Source: Prochlorococcus sp. AG-409-M05
GTDB lineage: Bacteria; Cyanobacteriota; Cyanobacteriia; PCC-6307; Cyanobiaceae
Assembly: GCA_003215435.1 (NCBI GenBank)
Contig: QCKJ01000002.1
Coordinates: forward strand, 1 to 64,000
Direction: 5' to 3'
Length of the DNA: 64,000 nucleotides
Shown here: piece by piece, positions 46,261 to 54,746 of the stretch
Numbering within the stretch: the stretch's first letter is position 1
How the letters are laid out: every line of letters starts with the position of its first letter
The notes under the pieces: model-generated
Databases searched by the model: none
The model's input: only the letters and a program-made list of their open reading frames with translations
Told to the model about the DNA's origin: nothing
Position numbers and translations under genes: made by a program

Positions 46261-46720
46261 TACCAAGATCATTAATTATTTGGTTAGCCATATTGTCTGC
46301 TTTTACTTTCCAATAGATGAGTTCGAGATTTCCGTTGGGATCTATTACAAAGGTATGTCGCATCATCCCCATGTATTCCCGACCCATAAATTTCTTAAGA
46401 CCATAACTATTGTATGCACTAGCTATGGGACATGGTTCCGGGTCGGTTAGCAAAGTGAAAGGGAGCTGATATTTTGCAATGAATTTTTCGTGAGAGCTTG
46501 CAGAATCTTTACTAATACCAACAATTTTGATGTTTTTATCTTTGAAGACCTCCCAATTATCCCGAAAGTTGCATGCTTCTTTTGTGCAGCCCGGGGTATT
46601 GTCTTTGGGATAAAAATAGATAACAACTCTTTGCCCTTTAAATGATGATAGTTGACATTTCTTCCCATTCTGATCCGAAAGGATGAAATCAGGTGCAGGA
46701 TCGCCGATTTGTAGAGTCAT
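46253..46720 (-). CDS. bcp: Thiol peroxidase of the Bcp/PrxQ type
   Basis: Reduces hydrogen peroxide and organic peroxides with thioredoxin. The 155-residue protein has the peroxidatic motif YPKDNTPGCTKEACNFRD (part), with Cys44 and Cys49 as the peroxidatic and resolving pair of PrxQ, then FTLLTDP and HTFVIDPNG. Usual length. It is transcribed against coaX and shares a start region with the divergent phosphopantetheinyl transferase gene. Confidence 0.92.
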   Translation of the reverse strand: MTLQIGDPAPDFILSDQNGKKCQLSSFKGQRVVIYFYPKDNTPGCTKEACNFRDNWEVFKDKNIKIVGISKDSASSHEKFIAKYQLPFTLLTDPEPCPIASAYNSYGLKKFMGREYMGMMRHTFVIDPNGNLELIYWKVKADNMANQIINDLGIS

Positions 46721-46752
46721 TAATTCAGGATGATGCCACTACTCCAAGGGTA

Positions 46753-47376
46753 ATGGCCTTGTGGCTGTTTTCGACAAAAGCTTCTCTTAAGCCAATAACT
46801 AAAGAAGAGGAGCTCTTGGCAAATGATTTGCCAGATACCCAAGCAAGACAGTTTCGTCATTCGCGTGGATATGTACGTCATGCCCTGGCAAGTTTGTCGA
46901 AATTGCCTGCATTAGATATTCCATTGAAAGCATTACCTGGAAAGCCTCCTGTACTTCGGGAAGGATGGGGACATGTGAGTTTTAGCCATTGCAGAGATGC
47001 TCTTTTAGTGGGTTGGTTCCACAAATCACTTGGTGTTGATTTAGAACGATCAGATCGTAATTTCGCGGCGATTCAAGTGGCCAAACGTTATTTTTCCTAT
47101 GAAGAGAAAGAAGCGATTCTTCGCTTGGATAAAGCAGCTCAGCGTGTGACAGTTTTAGACCAATGGCTAATTAAAGAAGCAGCCATTAAGTGGCAAAGAG
47201 GGACTTTAGCTTCTGATCTGACACATTGGCATTCAGGTCCTGATCTTGCCACTGCAATTCATGATTTATATCACTATCGATTGCATGTTCATAGAATTCA
47301 TTATAAGAATTGGAGAATGGCTATTGCTTTTGATGAAAGTGAGAATTACCCTTTACCATTGCTATGCATAGGTTAA
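46753..47376 (+). CDS. 4'-phosphopantetheinyl transferase (Sfp/HetI type)
   Basis: Loads phosphopantetheine from CoA onto acyl-carrier proteins. The 207-residue protein has the family core: VSFSHCRDALLVGW, the Mg-binding GVDLERSD, then YFSYEEKEAI and WLIKEAAIKW. ATG 46753 (MALWLF) is preferred to one 60 nt upstream that would overlap the peroxiredoxin start. Divergent from bcp. coaX, the first step of CoA synthesis, lies just before bcp, which may be a loose functional link. Confidence 0.85.
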   Translation: MALWLFSTKASLKPITKEEELLANDLPDTQARQFRHSRGYVRHALASLSKLPALDIPLKALPGKPPVLREGWGHVSFSHCRDALLVGWFHKSLGVDLERSDRNFAAIQVAKRYFSYEEKEAILRLDKAAQRVTVLDQWLIKEAAIKWQRGTLASDLTHWHSGPDLATAIHDLYHYRLHVHRIHYKNWRMAIAFDESENYPLPLLCIG

Positions 47377-47412
47377 CCACATCAGACCAATACCACTGAT
47401 TGATTTTTAACT

Positions 47413-48093
47413 ATGCGATTCTCATTTAGGCAAAAGTATTCCTTTCCGCCATTATTTTTTTTCATATTCATCTTATTTTCAATGATGAGTATGTATGTTG
47501 AAGCCGCTCCCAGACAAAAAAGAGAAAGACTTATTAGAGGCGCCCCTCTTAAAACAAAAATAAATATTTTGGAAGATTTTGTTGAAACAGGAGTGATAAA
47601 AAATCGTCCTTTAAAGGAAGCTATTCAAATCTCAGGTTGGACTTTAGAGGAAGTGCGAGCAGCAATCCAGAGAATATATAAGGTTGATAAGGATTCTATT
47701 GAAAGAATCCTGAGACCTTCTTTTGGTTTTACCCCCTATATGATCAGTAAAGGCAACTATGAATTAGAGAGCCCTGCTGCTAGAGACTTTAAAAAAGACC
47801 TTATAAAAGCCATTTCAGATGACTCTCTTGACGGAAAAATTTCTTCTATTGGTATCATCTCTCGCTTGAAAAAAATTCCAAAAGATTTCAATAAATGTAT
47901 TAACTCTGAAGACGAAAAATCATTTTGTGATGGAGGTATTTGTCTATCTGAAGAAAAATGTAAGACAATATTGTCATGGTATATTTTTCTACCTGCATGC
48001 TTGCAATCTACCCAATTTCAGGACGGAAATAGATCAAAGGCTTATAGGCTAAATTGCGTCTCTTTATTTCGAGAGAAATCTATCCCTGAGTGA
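47413..48093 (+). CDS. Exported protein of unknown function, weakly DUF1400-like
   Basis: A 226-residue protein with a clear signal peptide: basic RFSFRQKY, then a hydrophobic core (FFFIFILFSMMSMYV) and a likely cleavage after VEAA. The mature N-terminal part (ILEDFVETGVIKNRPLKEAI; RILRPSFGF; LIKAISDD) is arranged like the small DUF1400 domain that precedes some cyanobacterial alpha/beta hydrolases, but no hydrolase domain follows. Six cysteines near the C-terminus (about 160-220) may form disulfides. The last 14 nt overlap the rarA 3' end. Confidence 0.55.
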   Translation: MRFSFRQKYSFPPLFFFIFILFSMMSMYVEAAPRQKRERLIRGAPLKTKINILEDFVETGVIKNRPLKEAIQISGWTLEEVRAAIQRIYKVDKDSIERILRPSFGFTPYMISKGNYELESPAARDFKKDLIKAISDDSLDGKISSIGIISRLKKIPKDFNKCINSEDEKSFCDGGICLSEEKCKTILSWYIFLPACLQSTQFQDGNRSKAYRLNCVSLFREKSIPE

Positions 48094-50290
48094 TTTTCTT
48101 CCCTACATATTTTTTATGGATTAATCGTTGAGAAATTCTTTCACCGTCTAAGTCTATCAGCAACTTCCTAAATCTTTCTGCAACTTCTAATGACTGATTA
48201 TCTTCTAGAAGAGTTCTATATGGTCTTCCTTTAGACACCAATCTTTTTGTAAATATATTGTCAATTGTAAGAGTTAGGTCTTCCTCCCAGCTCTCAACTT
48301 CAATACCCCACCCCAATGCTTTGAGACTCTTTAGGACATCATTCTCTAATTGATTGTTTCTCAACCAAGCTCTTTCACCAGGTAACAGTCCTTTTAAAAA
48401 TGCCTTTTCTTTTACTTTTCCTGCTTTCATTTCAAGCAAATTTAGGAGGGCTGAGGCTGGACCAAAAACTGAGCTTGTTTGCAGAAGTCTTAACCCAGTT
48501 TTCGATGTCGAGCGTTGATGAATTTCGTTCAAAAGGTTACCTATTTGAGCTTGATCGAGATCTTGATTAGATAAACGTCCACCTATCCATTCAAAACTAA
48601 GTTCTTTAGGTAGGGCTTTAAATGATTCTTTTTCTCCTTGAATGATTAGAGGCTGGATAATTGGATCGAGAAGCGTAGCTTGAGCAGTTAAGCGAGATTG
48701 ACTCTCAGGAGAGGTACTCAAAATCGTTATACCCCCTTCGGAAACTGATTTAATTGGGTCGATTGCCCAAAGTAGAGAATGGCTGCCGAGAATTAATACT
48801 CGGTCATTGCGTCTCCACTTGACTCCACTCCAGAGACGCTCTCGCAATTTGTTGAGCCTATCCCCCTCTTGGCTTATTTGCCGCTGTACCCATTTTTCCA
48901 GGCCTGATATTTCAGGGCCAAAACTTACTAGTAGTGGGTTCTCGTCGATGGATTCAGAGGCTGCTGCTAGTTGGGTAGCTCGTCTCTCTAGTATTGCTGA
49001 GCGACGCTGGCCTTCCCATCCATTCCGACTAGGCTTCCAGAAGACTTCTCCTTGTAATGCATCAGGTAAATATTGCTGTGAAACCCAGTTTTCTAGGTAT
49101 GAATGAGGATACTTGTAGCCAAGACCATCACCAAAAACTTTTTTGTCTCGATGTCCATCACGTAGATGACTCGGTACTTCTTGATCTTGGGCTTCTTGAA
49201 CAGTACGTAAGGCATCATAAAAGCCCGTAATACTATTGCTTTTTTCCGCGCAGGCTAGATATAAAGTCGCTTGAGCGAGTGAATAGAGGCCCTCGGGAAG
49301 CCCTACTCTTTCGAAGGCAGATGCACATGCTTCAACTATCACCATTGCTTGTGGGTCAGCCAAGCCAATATCCTCGCTCGCCGCGATGAGCATTCTTCGA
49401 AAGATAAATTTAGGACTTTCACCCGCTGTGATCATTCGGGCTAACCAGAACATTGCAGCATCAGCATCTGAGCCTCGAAGTGATTTAATAAAGGCGCTAA
49501 TAGTGTCGAAATGGGCATCACCTTGTTTGTCGTACAGGACAGCTTTCTCTTGAATGGACTCTTCTGCAATTGAGAGGGTGATTTCGATTGAGCCGTCTTT
49601 ATTAGGTTCAGTACTCTCGACGGCTAACTCAAGAGCATTAAACAAACTGCGAGCATCACCGTTGGCAACATTAACAAGATGGCTAGCTGCTTTTGGACTT
49701 ATGGTCACGTTCCTTTTACCATAGCCTTTATCAGGGTTCTTTATGGCACTTTTTAGTAGGTGATGCAGATCTACATTCTTAAGTGATTGCAATCTGAAAA
49801 CTCTTGAGCGGCTAACCAGTGCTTTGCTAACTTCAAAATAGGGGTTCTCAGTTGTTGCTCCAATAAGTGATACTGTTCCATTTTCAACCCAAGGGAGTAA
49901 GGCATCTTGTTGGATACTATTGAAACGGTGGACTTCGTCGATAAATAGAGTTGTACGTAAACCGTATAACTCTAGGCGCTTTTTTGCAGCTTCTATTTCT
50001 TCTCGCAGATCTTTTACTCCTGCAAGCACAGCATTTAGACTACTAAAGTGAGCGCGGGTATTGTTTGCAATTATTCTTGCAAGCGTAGTTTTGCCAACAC
50101 CAGGAGGTCCATAGAGAAGGAGATTGCCTACACGGTCTGTGGTGATCGCTCTTCGAAGGAGTCGACCTTCACTCAAGATTGCATCTTGGCCAACAAACTC
50201 ATTAAGTGTTTGAGGACGAAGTCGATCAGCCAGGGGAGCATTGGTTTGAAGTGCTTGCTCACTTCGGTATTTAAAAAGATCCTGATTCAA
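48080..50290 (-). CDS. rarA: RarA/unknown-domain fusion protein (AAA+ recombination factor)
   Basis: A 736-residue protein. The first ~430 residues are RarA/MgsA: Walker A GPPGVGKTTLARI (about 60-72), Walker B LFIDEVHRFN, and the MgsA C-terminal part (GSDADAAMFWLARMI; ASEDIGLADP). RarA acts at stalled replication forks with single-strand binding protein. The last ~300 residues are an extra domain with a strand-turn pattern (DRVLILGSHSLLWAIDPIK) like an SAM-methyltransferase fold but without a confident motif. The fusion is known in cyanobacteria. The start is TTG 50290. Confidence 0.9.
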   Translation of the reverse strand: MNQDLFKYRSEQALQTNAPLADRLRPQTLNEFVGQDAILSEGRLLRRAITTDRVGNLLLYGPPGVGKTTLARIIANNTRAHFSSLNAVLAGVKDLREEIEAAKKRLELYGLRTTLFIDEVHRFNSIQQDALLPWVENGTVSLIGATTENPYFEVSKALVSRSRVFRLQSLKNVDLHHLLKSAIKNPDKGYGKRNVTISPKAASHLVNVANGDARSLFNALELAVESTEPNKDGSIEITLSIAEESIQEKAVLYDKQGDAHFDTISAFIKSLRGSDADAAMFWLARMITAGESPKFIFRRMLIAASEDIGLADPQAMVIVEACASAFERVGLPEGLYSLAQATLYLACAEKSNSITGFYDALRTVQEAQDQEVPSHLRDGHRDKKVFGDGLGYKYPHSYLENWVSQQYLPDALQGEVFWKPSRNGWEGQRRSAILERRATQLAAASESIDENPLLVSFGPEISGLEKWVQRQISQEGDRLNKLRERLWSGVKWRRNDRVLILGSHSLLWAIDPIKSVSEGGITILSTSPESQSRLTAQATLLDPIIQPLIIQGEKESFKALPKELSFEWIGGRLSNQDLDQAQIGNLLNEIHQRSTSKTGLRLLQTSSVFGPASALLNLLEMKAGKVKEKAFLKGLLPGERAWLRNNQLENDVLKSLKALGWGIEVESWEEDLTLTIDNIFTKRLVSKGRPYRTLLEDNQSLEVAERFRKLLIDLDGERISQRLIHKKYVGKKITQG

Positions 50291-50329
50291 TGGCTTTTGC
50301 TTAAAAGGACTAAAGACTTTTTGACACCA

Positions 50330-51988
50330 TTACGTAATAACTGTGGGCTGATTCATCCCAGTTCGTTCATGAATTTCGCCAAGCACATTGATTCCTTTAA
50401 TTAGACTTTTTAGTGCTACTTGTGAATCTAGGGATAGCTCGTCTTTATTGTTTGTGTATTTCTCTAAGTAGACTCGCAGGGTTGCACCTTTGGTTCCTGT
50501 CCCAGACAAACGAATAATGACTCTACTTGTGTCTTCAAGAAGAATCCGTAGTCCTTGGTTCTTGGTTATTGATCCATCGATGGGATCTTGATAACAGAAG
50601 TTATCAGCTTGCTTGATTGTATTTCCAGCCAGTTTCTCCCCTTTTAATCTAGGTAGGAGAGTTTCAATCCGGCTATAAAGTGCTTGAGCAGCATTTGCAT
50701 CTATAGCTTCATAGTCGTGACGTGAGTAGTAATGACGACCAAAACGACTCCAATGATTAGTCATTATTTCGGAAACTGTACATTTTCGCTCAGCGAGAAT
50801 TTGTAGCCAGCAGAGGACTGCCCATAAACCATCTTTTTCCCTGACATGAGAGCTTCCTGTTCCGAAGCTCTCTTCTCCACACAACGTGATGCGGTTTGCA
50901 TCAAGGAGGTTGCCAAAGAATTTCCAGCCAGTAGGTGTTTCGAAACAGTCAATCCCAAGATCTTTAGCGACTGCATCTACCGCTGAACTTGTAGGCATAG
51001 ACCGTGCAACACCTAGGAGCCCATCGGCGTAGGCAGGGACTAGATGAGCATTTGCGGTTAATACTGCAAGACTGTCACTCGGGTTGACGAAGCAACCTTG
51101 GCCAAGAATCATATTTCTGTCACCATCTCCATCGCAGGCAGCCCCGAAGCAATAGTCCTTCCCATTTAACAAGAGATCTGCAAGCTTAGAGGCATATGTG
51201 AGATTTGGATCGGGATGCCCACCTCCAAAATCTTCTAATGGGATTCCATTTCGTACACTTCCAGAAGGGGCGTTCAAAATGTCAATGAATAAGCGCCTTG
51301 CATATGGCCCTGTGACGGCATGGAGTGCATCGAAAACGATTGGAAAGTCTTTATTTAATAGGCCCCTGATTTTTTCAAAGTCAAAAATCTTTTGCATTAA
51401 AGCTAGGTAGTCATCGATTCCATCGATGACCTCAACAATCATCTCTCCGATTAAATGTTGTCCTGGCGAGGTGAGGGAGATGGCAGAGGCATTTACTATT
51501 TTGTATTGATTTAGAGTTTGTGTATAGGAGAAAATTTCATTAGTAACGGATTCCGAGGCCGGACCACCGTTGGATCCATTGACTTTTACACCAAAGTCCC
51601 CATCTGGACCGCCTGAATTGTGACTGGCGGAGAGAATGATTCCACCAATAGCATCTCTGCTACGAATTAGATGAGAAGCCGCTGGGGTTGAGAGAATTCC
51701 ATTGGTAGTAGTAATTAATTTCCTGACCCCATGTGCGGCTGCCATTCTTATGATTACATCAATAGCTCTGTTGTTTCCATATCGCCCATCACCGCCAACG
51801 ATAAGTGTTCCTCCTTGGACACCTGTTAGGGTTTTTAGGATTGCTTCTATAAAGCTCTCTAGATAATGAGAGGATTCGAATTGCTTGCTGCTTTTACGTA
51901 GTCCAGAGGTTCCCGGCTTTTGATCAGTGAAAGGGGTGTTGATTGCTATTGTTTGAATTGAAGGCTTACTTTCAGCAGAGGTTGGCAT
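50330..51988 (-). CDS. pgm: Alpha-D-glucose phosphoglucomutase
   Basis: Interconverts glucose-1- and glucose-6-phosphate, linking glycogen and sugar-nucleotide synthesis to central carbon metabolism. The 552-residue protein has the catalytic phosphoserine in LSASHNSGG (about 139-147), the metal loop DGDGDRN (about 286-292), the sugar-binding GEESFGTGSSH (about 372-382) and the C-terminal phosphate-binding RLSGTGTKGATLR. It belongs to the large glucose-specific subgroup. Start at ATG 51988. A 37-nt gap separates it from rarA. Confidence 0.93.
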   Translation of the reverse strand: MPTSAESKPSIQTIAINTPFTDQKPGTSGLRKSSKQFESSHYLESFIEAILKTLTGVQGGTLIVGGDGRYGNNRAIDVIIRMAAAHGVRKLITTTNGILSTPAASHLIRSRDAIGGIILSASHNSGGPDGDFGVKVNGSNGGPASESVTNEIFSYTQTLNQYKIVNASAISLTSPGQHLIGEMIVEVIDGIDDYLALMQKIFDFEKIRGLLNKDFPIVFDALHAVTGPYARRLFIDILNAPSGSVRNGIPLEDFGGGHPDPNLTYASKLADLLLNGKDYCFGAACDGDGDRNMILGQGCFVNPSDSLAVLTANAHLVPAYADGLLGVARSMPTSSAVDAVAKDLGIDCFETPTGWKFFGNLLDANRITLCGEESFGTGSSHVREKDGLWAVLCWLQILAERKCTVSEIMTNHWSRFGRHYYSRHDYEAIDANAAQALYSRIETLLPRLKGEKLAGNTIKQADNFCYQDPIDGSITKNQGLRILLEDTSRVIIRLSGTGTKGATLRVYLEKYTNNKDELSLDSQVALKSLIKGINVLGEIHERTGMNQPTVIT

Positions 51989-52189
51989 TAGATCTTTTAG
52001 CTTTTCTAGAGCTAACTTAAATTCTTAGAGTCATATCAGAATGCATATCCCAATAGTTTGTGTGGAAAGGATTTGAAATCAATTTGAAAGCAAATGAGGT
52101 TAATCAATCTAACCTTATTGTTATAAGAGGCTGTTCATAACCTTGTAAAAATCTAGGGATTATCGGTAGGGCCCAGTAGCTCAATGGCT

Positions 52190-52603
52190 TTAGGTCTCTT
52201 GGAAATTCCGATTTTCGCGGTTGCTTTTTCTTTGGTCCTCAATACTCTTATCGCTTTTACATAATTTTGAGAGCTTCTCTGCAGGTTTATCAATTGCGTC
52301 TCTCCTTTCAAAACTATTCTCAAGATCTGTTTTGGCGACCTGAAGTAATTCCCATAAGGCATCTTTACATGGGAAAGGGAGCCGAGGGTGGTCCATCAGT
52401 GGATCCGCTAATTCACGGGTTTTATCGCAGACTTTTGGATTGTTTTGACGTGAGCATTGATAGGCTTGACGCTGAATGTTGTGCAACTCTTTTTTTGTTG
52501 GCATAGGAATATAGATTGTTTGGCTATAGACAAGAGGGCCAATAGATAGCAAAACAGGAATTATTGGGAAGGCAATCTTGAGTCGATTTTGATAGAAACT
52601 CAT
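52190..52603 (-). CDS. Small exported protein of unknown function
   Basis: A 137-residue ORF starting at ATG 52603: a signal-peptide-like start (KIAFPIIPVLLSIGPLVYS), then a charged region with four cysteines (CSRQNNPKVCDKT; FPCKDALW; KLCKSD). The spacing suggests two disulfides in an exported protein. An in-frame TTG at 52663 directly after the upstream gene is an alternative start. Last gene of the DUF4912 run. No family recognised. Confidence 0.5.
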   Translation of the reverse strand: MSFYQNRLKIAFPIIPVLLSIGPLVYSQTIYIPMPTKKELHNIQRQAYQCSRQNNPKVCDKTRELADPLMDHPRLPFPCKDALWELLQVAKTDLENSFERRDAIDKPAEKLSKLCKSDKSIEDQRKSNRENRNFQET

Positions 52604-52663
52604 TGTTCTCATTCTTGGCTGATTTGTTGTGTTAGCTAAAAAAAATTCAGCTCTGGTAGCCAA

Positions 52664-52858
52664 TTAATGGGGCATTTCAGAAGTCCTTAGCATTGCAACA
52701 AACCATACGCTAGTTAAAACAAGTGAAGTAGAAACACCAACTTCAAGCCCTAAAGAACTTATTGATAGTGGAACAACAATTGGGAAAAGAATCGCCCCAG
52801 TCAGTGGAGTAATTGCCACAGCTAGGCGTTTCCATCGTAATTGGGGCGATCTATCCAC
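52664..52858 (-). CDS. Small two-span membrane protein
   Basis: A 64-residue protein with two hydrophobic segments (AVAITPLTGAILFPIVVPLSI at about 13-33 and VSTSLVLTSVWFVAML at about 42-57) and short polar ends. GTG start 52858 is directly adjacent to the stop of the DUF4912 gene. Family and function not recognised, but the tight spacing supports real translation. Confidence 0.55.
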   Translation of the reverse strand: MDRSPQLRWKRLAVAITPLTGAILFPIVVPLSISSLGLEVGVSTSLVLTSVWFVAMLRTSEMPH

Positions 52859-53968
52859 TTAGAACCATTTAATGGTGGGTTGATGGATAGGACTGGAGTT
52901 GTCTAAAGGAGTGCTCCGCTTAAACTCTATAGTGATTCCCTTTTTCTGCTCACCATTGGCAGAGGTTGCTTCGATTTCATACTTCTGCTCGCCATCACGG
53001 AATGGCACTTGTAACCGAAATGTTCCTTCACTTGTTAGGGGCATCTCTTCCCCAGATATTGTTAATCGGGCGGATGGATCAGTAGAGCCATAAACAATTA
53101 GTTCAGCATCTGCTACTAGCCAAAAAGATTGTTCTTTATGAGGTATTACACCAATTCCCGATTCGTTTCTGCCACTATCCCAGAGTCCACCACCAGAATC
53201 ATTGATCCCTTGGGGACTTGAATAATGATTCTCTTGGAAGATCTCCGACCCCATTCGGGTTCTACGGAAGTTATTTGTAGCGCTTTGATAAAGACGTTCG
53301 TGCAATTTGCTGTCTTGTGGCTCATCTAAAAATGTAGGTAATTCTCCTTCCTGGCTACTTTCAGTTGGTTGGTTCTTTTCCAAACTAAATGGAACAAACT
53401 CATCAAGGACCTGATCGCTTGGTTTGAGTGATGGAACACGTGCAATTGAAGAGAACCCTAGTGAGATCCAAGTGTTTTTGAAGCGATAACCTAGTTCCAC
53501 CCGGTAATCTCTGTCGCTAAGTGGGATCGGTAGATACCATTCAGTGCTATGGCTATCAACAGTTATCTCTTGAAGGGTGTGATGATGGGCTGTCCCATCA
53601 CTAATTCCGGTCACATCACTAAGACGGAGGAAAAGACGGTTGGCTCCTCTTTCTTGGGCTTTATTTCTATCAGATTCAGAGATTTCCCAGAATACATAGG
53701 CCCATTCAGGATCTCTTGGCAGAAACACTACTTTGCTAAGACCATCTGAAGAGGAGCTTTCTTCAGCAGCATTAGGTGATTTCTTAGGAGCTCTCCAGAA
53801 AGGGGTAAGCAATTGATTTTTAGTAGTACTTGCTTCCTGCCGCTTGGATATTTCCTTAACCAGTACTTCTTTGCTTTTTCTGCTGTAGAGAGGTACCCCA
53901 CACTCACTTGCCTTCTCCCGGAGTTGACGGAGGGTTAGACGCGATAAGGAATCATTGTTAGCGCTCAC
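52859..53968 (-). CDS. DUF4912 protein with Rho-N/SAP-like N-terminus
   Basis: A 369-residue protein. Residues about 8-45 form a helix-extended-loop-helix module (LRQLREKASECGVPLYSRKSKEVLVKEI in outline), as in Rho N-terminal or SAP domains that often bind nucleic acid. Residues about 75-180 match DUF4912 (VFLPRDPEWAYVFWEISE; RDYRVELGYRF). A second beta-rich block at about 270-350 (GTFRLQVPFRDG) completes it. Role unknown. GTG start 53968, first gene of a three-gene leftward run, preceded by a 409-nt gap with hairpins. Confidence 0.75.
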   Translation of the reverse strand: MSANNDSLSRLTLRQLREKASECGVPLYSRKSKEVLVKEISKRQEASTTKNQLLTPFWRAPKKSPNAAEESSSSDGLSKVVFLPRDPEWAYVFWEISESDRNKAQERGANRLFLRLSDVTGISDGTAHHHTLQEITVDSHSTEWYLPIPLSDRDYRVELGYRFKNTWISLGFSSIARVPSLKPSDQVLDEFVPFSLEKNQPTESSQEGELPTFLDEPQDSKLHERLYQSATNNFRRTRMGSEIFQENHYSSPQGINDSGGGLWDSGRNESGIGVIPHKEQSFWLVADAELIVYGSTDPSARLTISGEEMPLTSEGTFRLQVPFRDGEQKYEIEATSANGEQKKGITIEFKRSTPLDNSSPIHQPTIKWF

Positions 53969-54033
53969 GTCTTGTGTTACTCCAAAAACTTATATCGCGC
54001 CATTCTTCCTGATTTCGTTCGCCACAAGCTTTA

Positions 54034-54247
54034 GTGGTCAGCATCTACTGACTACACAAAGTAAGCGACAAGACCCTACGGTTCGCTGAGAATCCAAGCC
54101 AGCAGAAGATTCTTACCTTATTCGGCCTCTAAGGAGTTTTTTGGTTGATCTAGTTTTCTGGGACGAAAATATGGGTGTACTCCAGACTCTTAGAGAGGTT
54201 TTGTAGACGGATTTTTGATTTATGGGTAACAAATCATCCGTTTTTTT
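54034..54247 (+). ncRNA. Candidate structured small RNA, possibly with a micropeptide
   Basis: Between DUF4912 and the sufR operon, three hairpins follow one another: GTGGTCAG/CTGACTAC (54034-54055), AGCGAC/GTTCGCT (54064-54087, one bulge) and AGAATC/GATTCT (54089-54113). Then come AAGGAG (54131-54136), a 21-codon TTG ORF (54141-54206, ending VLQTLREVL) and a T-tailed terminator. No protein gene lies on this strand here, so the terminator needs a transcript of its own. The 5' end and promoter are not identified. Read on the other strand, the three hairpins would be the DUF4912 leader. Confidence 0.4.
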
Positions 54248-54284
54248 ACTGCTCTTTGTAAGTTTTTAGGCAAAACCTCTCTAA
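54190..54284. repeat. Long-spaced 14-bp inverted repeat enclosing the terminator
   Basis: TTAGAGAGGTTTTG (54190-54203) and CAAAACCTCTCTAA (54271-54284) are perfect inverted arms 67 nt apart. The inner hairpin at 54207-54241 sits between them. The left arm is also the end of the 21-codon ORF. There are no direct target repeats or ORF typical of a mobile element, so a structural RNA role seems more likely. Confidence 0.7.
54207..54247 (+). terminator. Rightward intrinsic terminator without an annotated gene
   Basis: ACGGAT (54207-54212) with ATCCGT (54236-54241) and GATTT (54217-54221) with AAATC (54231-54235) make an 11-bp stem with a TTTT bulge and a 9-nt loop, followed directly by seven T. 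The T tract lies only on the right, so it ends a rightward transcript. Confidence 0.65.
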
Positions 54285-54377
54285 ATCATAGCTTTTCAGC
54301 CATTGAATTACTTATCCTTGAGTGCAAACTTTAAGTCAAAAATATTAACTTTGAGATGTTATACGTAGAAGATAGAT

Positions 54378-54746
54378 TTATTTCCTAGGAGCCTGGGTTG
54401 AGAATGAATGAATGAGGTCTTTTACACTCAGTTCTAAAGGAGTAGTCAATTTTGCTTGAGCAATACGTTCGATTTCATGTCCTGATTGATCAAGTTGCTC
54501 AAGGAAAATAGGTATAAAACTTTTCTCGGCTTTTAAGTATGGATGTTGTAGGCACCATTCCTTCCTTAACTTATAACTTGGCAAAGGCCCCGAGGTTGAT
54601 TTATTTGCCATTAATTTGAAGCAATTTAGGCAATGGGCAAGAATTCTTAGCCGGTGACGGATTAAATTTGGAACCTCTAATATTTCGATAAGCTCTAGTT
54701 CATTTTGAGTTAAAACCTCAGCTCCCCATAGTTTCTGGTCTTCCAT
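54378..54746 (-). CDS. Unknown protein co-translated with SufR
   Basis: A 122-residue soluble, mostly helical protein with no signal peptide. It has three cysteines: a CxxC (HCLNC, Cys39 and Cys42) and Cys65 (EWCLQHPY). I do not recognise the family. Its ATG shares one base with the sufR stop (TAATG), so the two are translated together. The link suggests a part in Fe-S assembly or SufR control, which is inference from position and cysteines only. Confidence 0.65.
   Translation of the reverse strand: MEDQKLWGAEVLTQNELELIEILEVPNLIRHRLRILAHCLNCFKLMANKSTSGPLPSYKLRKEWCLQHPYLKAEKSFIPIFLEQLDQSGHEIERIAQAKLTTPLELSVKDLIHSFSTQAPRK

Noticed and set aside
53969-54247. tmRNA, 6S RNA, RNase P RNA, SRP RNA or glutamine riboswitch in the structured gap
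   Set aside because: I looked for the signature sequences of each (tag codons and TTCGA end, GAGGAAAGTCC, GGAAGCAG, GGAAGTAGG) and found none.
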